The notes under the pieces were generated by a model. The model was not told the DNA's origin, made no database searches, and worked only from the letters and a program-made list of their open reading frames with translations. The translations under genes and the position numbers were made by a program. A DNA stretch of 64,000 bases, taken from assembly GCA_038230735.1 (NCBI GenBank), contig JBBRMR010000010.1, positions 1 through 64,000 of the forward strand, read 5' to 3'. This document shows, piece after piece, positions 60,276 through 64,000 of the stretch. Source of the stretch: Arcicella sp038230735 (GTDB lineage: Bacteria; Bacteroidota; Bacteroidia; Cytophagales; Spirosomataceae). How positions within the stretch are numbered: position 1 is the stretch's first letter; each line of letters starts with the position of its first letter.

Positions 60276-61412
60276 ATGATTCCACTATCAGTACCAAACC
60301 TGTCAGGCAACGAATGGGAATACATCAAAGATTGCCTTGATACCAATTGGGTTTCTGCCACGGGAAGCTATGTCAATCGCTTTGAAAAAATGATTGCCGA
60401 ATATACGCAAACCAATTTTGCCGTTGCCGTCAGCAGCGGTACAACGGCACTGCACGTGAGTTTGTTGTTGGCAAATGTTAAACAAAATGATTTGGTGATT
60501 ACAAATAATCTCACTTTCGTAGCCACTGCCAATGCCATAAAATACCTAAAAGCCAACCCAATTTTAGTGGACGTTACGCCCGATACTTGGCAAATTGATA
60601 CTGAAATTATCAGAAATTTTTTAGCAAAAGATTGTTATTTGAAGGACAATGCGTGTTTTCATCAAAAAACTAATCGAAGGGTGAAAGCTATTTTGCCCGT
60701 TCATGTGTTGGGAAATATGGCGGATATGGAAGCTTTAGTGGAGCTTGCTAATCAGTATCATTTAACCATTGTGGAAGATGCGGCTGAGGCTTTAGGGTCT
60801 TTATACAAAAACAAACATGCTGGAAACTGGGGAACGATGGCAACACTCAGTTTCAACGGCAATAAAATCATCACTACGGGCGGCGGAGGGATGATTTTGA
60901 CGAATGATGAAGCCATTGCAAAGAAAGCAAAACACCTCACAACCCAAGCAAAAGCCTCTTCATTCGATTATTTTCACGATGATTTGGGGTATAATTACCG
61001 CTTAGTAAATATTCTGGCGGCAATGGGAGTTGCTCAAATGGAACAGTTACCTTTATTCGTTCAGAAGAAAAGACAAATTGCTGAAATTTATGATAAAGTT
61101 TTGGATGAAATAAAAGATTGTGAAATTCAGAGAATAAACGATGATGTGTATTGTAATCATTGGCAATACGTGGGGATTTTCCCTGATAAATCGCAGTTAA
61201 TAAGTCATTTACAAAGTCATAATATTGAAATAAGACCAATCTGGATTCCGATGAATCAGTTACCCATTTTCAAAAATGATTTGTATTTGAGTAATCATCA
61301 GGTATCTAAAAATATATCAGAACGGGGTTTGATGCTGCCTTGTTCCACTTCCATTACGGATGATGAATTAGGAATTGTTACCGATTTGATAGGTTCGTTT
61401 TATAACCCATAA
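60276..61412 (+). CDS. DegT/DnrJ/EryC1 sugar aminotransferase, LegC-like
   Basis: A 378-residue PLP enzyme that aminates a keto-sugar nucleotide. The start MIPLSVPNLSGNEWEYIKDCLDTNWVS resembles the LegC family, as does FNGNKIITTGGGGMILT with the PLP-binding Lys. Other features are AVAVSSGTTALHVSLLLA and IVEDAAEALGSLYK (PLP-contacting Asp). The family acts in making legionaminic-type or other amino sugars. No neuB- or neuC-like gene is in the window, so the product is unclear. It is separated from the nucleotidyltransferase gene by four bases. Confidence 0.93.
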   Translation: MIPLSVPNLSGNEWEYIKDCLDTNWVSATGSYVNRFEKMIAEYTQTNFAVAVSSGTTALHVSLLLANVKQNDLVITNNLTFVATANAIKYLKANPILVDVTPDTWQIDTEIIRNFLAKDCYLKDNACFHQKTNRRVKAILPVHVLGNMADMEALVELANQYHLTIVEDAAEALGSLYKNKHAGNWGTMATLSFNGNKIITTGGGGMILTNDEAIAKKAKHLTTQAKASSFDYFHDDLGYNYRLVNILAAMGVAQMEQLPLFVQKKRQIAEIYDKVLDEIKDCEIQRINDDVYCNHWQYVGIFPDKSQLISHLQSHNIEIRPIWIPMNQLPIFKNDLYLSNHQVSKNISERGLMLPCSTSITDDELGIVTDLIGSFYNP

Positions 61413-61416
61413 TTCT

Positions 61417-62142
61417 ATGAAAAATTCACTACCCATTAGTGCCATAATTATGGCGGGCGGAAAGGGCAAAAGGCTTGCTCCTCTGACCAATACTATCCCC
61501 AAACCGCTCCTTAAAATTGGCGATAAAACCATCATTGAATGGGTGATAGAATTGCTTTTGGAGCATCGTATCAGCGATATTTCTGTTTCTACTTGTTATT
61601 TGTCGGATTCAGTAGTGGCATTTTTTGAGAATCATCCAAGCTATTCTTTTATTAAAATTCTACACGAAGATTTACCGATGGGAGACATTGGTATTCTGGG
61701 TAAAATGCCCAATGATTATTGGCAAAATGAAGATATTTTAGTCATCAATACTGACCTTTTTACGGACATAAATTTGACTTTATTTTATCATCAATTCATA
61801 GAAAGCCAGACTGAACTGATTATTGCCACCTTCATTCACTGTAACGAAATTCCTTGGGGGATTTTGAATAAAACGGAAAATTTTGTAACCCATATTCAAG
61901 AAAAACCCATTATTGAAATGGAAGCAAATGCAGGGATTTATCTTTTCAAAAAATCTATGCTTACCCTTATTCCCGTTAACAATTGCTTTCAAGCATGGAA
62001 ATTAATTAATAAGATTTTGGAGGAAAAAAATTATAAAATTTCCACATTTCCCATCTGTGGTACTTGGGTGGATATTGGCACGAAGAAAAATTATCTTTAT
62101 GCCCAAACGTTGGCTAAAAGGCTTTCTCAAAGCATTTTGTGA
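61417..62142 (+). CDS. Sugar-1-phosphate nucleotidyltransferase
   Basis: A 241-residue nucleotidyltransferase of the RfbA/GlmU-like fold. The nucleotide-binding signature is AIIMAGGKGKRLAPLTNTIPKPLL, followed by IIEWVIELLLEHRI and the metal-binding Asp in ILVINTDLFTDI. The C-terminal GTWVDIGTKKNYLYAQTLA is typical. It activates a sugar phosphate with an NTP, and is the last gene of the four-gene glycan set. Nucleotide (dTTP, UTP, CTP or GTP) cannot be told from sequence. Confidence 0.92.
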   Translation: MKNSLPISAIIMAGGKGKRLAPLTNTIPKPLLKIGDKTIIEWVIELLLEHRISDISVSTCYLSDSVVAFFENHPSYSFIKILHEDLPMGDIGILGKMPNDYWQNEDILVINTDLFTDINLTLFYHQFIESQTELIIATFIHCNEIPWGILNKTENFVTHIQEKPIIEMEANAGIYLFKKSMLTLIPVNNCFQAWKLINKILEEKNYKISTFPICGTWVDIGTKKNYLYAQTLAKRLSQSIL

Positions 62143-62215
62143 ATTCAAATCTCTTCTTTGGTTTAAACCCAAAACATTTTCCATCCCCTTTCAAGCTATT
62201 CTAACTGATTATCAT

Positions 62216-62223
62216 TAATTTTG
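62216..62223 (+). promoter_or_regulatory. Possible -7 element for mreB
   Basis: TAATTTTG matches TAnnTTTG, about 120 bases before mreB; no TTG at the expected distance. Confidence 0.35.
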
Positions 62224-62343
62224 TACTTTTACAAGAAAGAAAAAAATATCATTAGTCAATGGGTAGTTTTATGTGTAAATTACAGGTTGCTAACAGCTAA
62301 TGAATTTAAAATTATTAAGCTCACAAAGAACTAATCAAATAAA

Positions 62344-63369
62344 ATGGGATTATTTAGTTTCCTAACATCAGACATTGCGATTGACCTTGGTACTGCCAAC
62401 ACGTTAATCATTCACAAAGACCGAATTGTGGTGGACGAACCTTCAATCATTGCCCTTGACAAAGCCACCAATAAAGTGTTGGCGATTGGAAATAAGGCGA
62501 TGCAGATGCACGAAAAAACCAACGATAATATCAAAACTATTCGTCCCTTGAAGGACGGTGTGATTGCTGACTTTACCGCCGCCGAATTGATGATTCGTGG
62601 CATGATAAAGATGATTGACACGGGCAACCGTTTCTTTACGCCTTCACACAGAATGGTTATTTGTATTCCTTCGGGCATTACGGAAGTGGAGAAACGGGCG
62701 GTTAAAGACTCCGCTGAACACGCTGGGGCAAAGGAGGTTTACATGGTTCACGAGCCAATCGCTGCGGCAATTGGTATTGGAATTGACATTGAACAACCAA
62801 ACGGTTCAATGATTGTGGACATCGGTGGTGGTACTACTGAAATTGCGGTTATTGCCCTTTCGGGTATTGTATGCGAGGCTTCCGTGCGTATTGCAGGAGA
62901 TGTTTTTACTCGTGATATTGTGGATTATATGCGTCGTGAACATAATCTTTTAATTGGGGAGCGTTCGGCAGAATTAATCAAAATTGAAGTGGGTTCGGCT
63001 TTGCCAGAATTAGAAAATCCTCCCGCCGATTACGAAATCCGTGGACGAGATTTAATGACGGGGATTCCCAAAGAAATCAAGGTAACGTATTCAGAAATTG
63101 CGTATGCTTTGGATAAATCAATTTCCAAAATTGAAGAAGCCGTGATGAAAGCCTTGGAGGTATCACCCCCAGAACTTTCGGCTGATATTTACCACAATGG
63201 TATTCACTTGACGGGTGGCGGTGCCTTGTTGCACGGCTTAGACAAGCGTTTAGCCAATAAAACAAAGCTACCAATCCACATCGCTGATGACCCTTTGAGA
63301 GCGGTTGTGCGTGGAACAGGTGAGGTTCTGAAGCATCTTGACCACTTCAAGCCAATATTGATTTCTTAA
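62344..63369 (+). CDS. mreB: Rod-shape-determining protein MreB
   Basis: A 341-residue actin homologue that organises cell-wall synthesis along the inner membrane. It has the phosphate-1 loop DIAIDLGTANTLI, connect/phosphate-2 MIVDIGGGTTEIAVIALSG and the adenosine region LTGGGALLHGLDKRL. The N-terminus (MGLFSFLTSD) is amphipathic and membrane-seeking. Length and order are normal. It precedes mreC by 111 bases, which contain a hairpin of AGTTAAA words, so the two are probably one operon. Confidence 0.97.
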   Translation: MGLFSFLTSDIAIDLGTANTLIIHKDRIVVDEPSIIALDKATNKVLAIGNKAMQMHEKTNDNIKTIRPLKDGVIADFTAAELMIRGMIKMIDTGNRFFTPSHRMVICIPSGITEVEKRAVKDSAEHAGAKEVYMVHEPIAAAIGIGIDIEQPNGSMIVDIGGGTTEIAVIALSGIVCEASVRIAGDVFTRDIVDYMRREHNLLIGERSAELIKIEVGSALPELENPPADYEIRGRDLMTGIPKEIKVTYSEIAYALDKSISKIEEAVMKALEVSPPELSADIYHNGIHLTGGGALLHGLDKRLANKTKLPIHIADDPLRAVVRGTGEVLKHLDHFKPILIS

Positions 63370-63376
63370 TTTTCTG

Positions 63377-63478
63377 AGTTAAAAAGTTATAGAAGTTAAA
63401 GAGTTAGAAAGTTTGTGGATATTTCGACAACTTTGTAACTCTTTAACTTTTTAACTTGTCAAACTTTTCAAACTCCAC
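63377..63478. repeat. Imperfect hairpin between mreB and mreC
   Basis: GAGTTAAAAAGTTATAGAAGTTAAAGAGTTAG words on the 5' side are matched by AACTCTTTAACTTTTTAACTTG and TCAAACTCCAC on the 3' side. It ends directly before the mreC ATG. Confidence 0.6.
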
Positions 63479-63480
63479 AG

Positions 63481-64000
63481 ATGTATCAACTCATTCAGTT
63501 TATATCCAGACAACGAGCCTTCATTTTGTTCGCATTTTTGGAGGTACTGAGTCTTTGGTTTTTTTATGGGTATAATAATTACCCCAACGCCATTTTGTTC
63601 AATACCAGCAATCGGTACGCTGCCCAAATTCTCAAATCTTCAAATGCCATCCGAGAATACTCTAATTTGAAGGATGTTAATACAGAATTAGCTTCGGAAA
63701 ATAGCCGTTTGAATGGCTTAGTGGCTCAGTTACAAGCCCAACAATTATCTAAATCTATTGTCAATTACAAGGCTGATTCTGCCGTGGCAGCGAGGTTTAA
63801 ATTTGTGGTAGCAAAGGTGAGAAATTTGACCACTACGCAGTTTAATAATTATATCACCATTGATAAAGGTTTAGCCGATGGACTTACTCCTGGTATGGGT
63901 GTAATCTCCTCTACGGGCGTGGTGGGAAAGATAAAATCATGCTCAGAACACTATTCAGTAGTGATTTCAATATTACATTCTGAATATTCGGTTTCGGCAA
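63481..64000 (+). CDS. mreC: Rod-shape-determining protein MreC, N-terminal part (3' end outside window)
   Basis: The frame is open from the ATG at 63481 to the last base (173 codons). A membrane helix (FILFAFLEVLSLWFFYGYNN) is followed by a coiled coil (about 50-85, NLKDVNTELASENSRLNGLVAQLQAQQ) and the start of the periplasmic beta domain (FVVAKVRNLTTTQFNNYITIDKGLADGLTPGMGV), as in MreC. It links MreB to periplasmic wall-synthesis enzymes. The gene continues beyond the window. Confidence 0.93.
   Translation, partial: MYQLIQFISRQRAFILFAFLEVLSLWFFYGYNNYPNAILFNTSNRYAAQILKSSNAIREYSNLKDVNTELASENSRLNGLVAQLQAQQLSKSIVNYKADSAVAARFKFVVAKVRNLTTTQFNNYITIDKGLADGLTPGMGVISSTGVVGKIKSCSEHYSVVISILHSEYSVSA

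Overview
The window looks like chromosomal DNA of a member of the Bacteroidota, most likely order Cytophagales. The grounds are low-GC coding sequence, secreted proteins with MKK...Q signal peptides, a type IX secretion sorting domain, an alternative complex III (ACIII) operon, promoters of the Bacteroidota type (TTG, 19-20 bases, TAnnTTTG), and few Shine-Dalgarno sequences. The taxonomic placement is inference from gene content; no search was run.

Layout. 1-1364: LytS-type kinase (5' end outside the window) and its LytTR regulator. 1526-5211: plsY, an M20 dipeptidase, murQ and a small cytochrome c. 5327-8562 (minus): an ECF sigma factor with an apparent frameshift, a membrane anti-sigma-like protein, a DUF4097-like protein, an outer-membrane-type protein, and a headless paralogue of that last gene. 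8809-15557: secreted enzymes (LacZ-type GH2 beta-galactosidase, DUF1080/3-keto-disaccharide hydrolase-like protein, a repeat protein, an alpha/beta hydrolase). 15609-22051 (minus): S9 and S8 secreted peptidases. 22673-28219: an 1848-residue alpha-2-macroglobulin-like lipoprotein with a thioester motif. 28335-30122: a decayed accessory patch with a truncated Mrr-like nuclease, an IS1-family remnant and a DUF4143 ATPase fragment.

30356-47868 is the respiratory core: actABCDEF, oxidase subunits II and I, heme A and heme O synthases, two subunit III genes, subunit IV, a Sco copper chaperone, a DUF420 protein and a small CxxC membrane protein. ACIII oxidises quinol and passes electrons through c-type hemes (one of them fused to ActA) to an aa3-type oxidase whose subunit II has no heme domain of its own.

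48093-50861 is a second sigma / anti-sigma-like / outer-membrane set. 51063-55638 is a translation and transcription cluster: tRNA-Tyr, tRNA-Gly, tRNA-Thr, tuf, then (after an inserted minus-strand M20 peptidase) tRNA-Trp, secE and nusG. 55788-62142 holds a TPR membrane protein and a glycan set (GT4 glycosyltransferase, SDR epimerase, LegC-like aminotransferase, nucleotidyltransferase). 62344-64000 is mreB and the start of mreC.

I see no CRISPR array, no intact mobile element, and no obvious new defence or biosynthetic system. The most unusual features are the many gene-specific intergenic hairpins, the sigma frameshift, the headless tandem paralogue and the duplicated motif in the anti-sigma-like protein.
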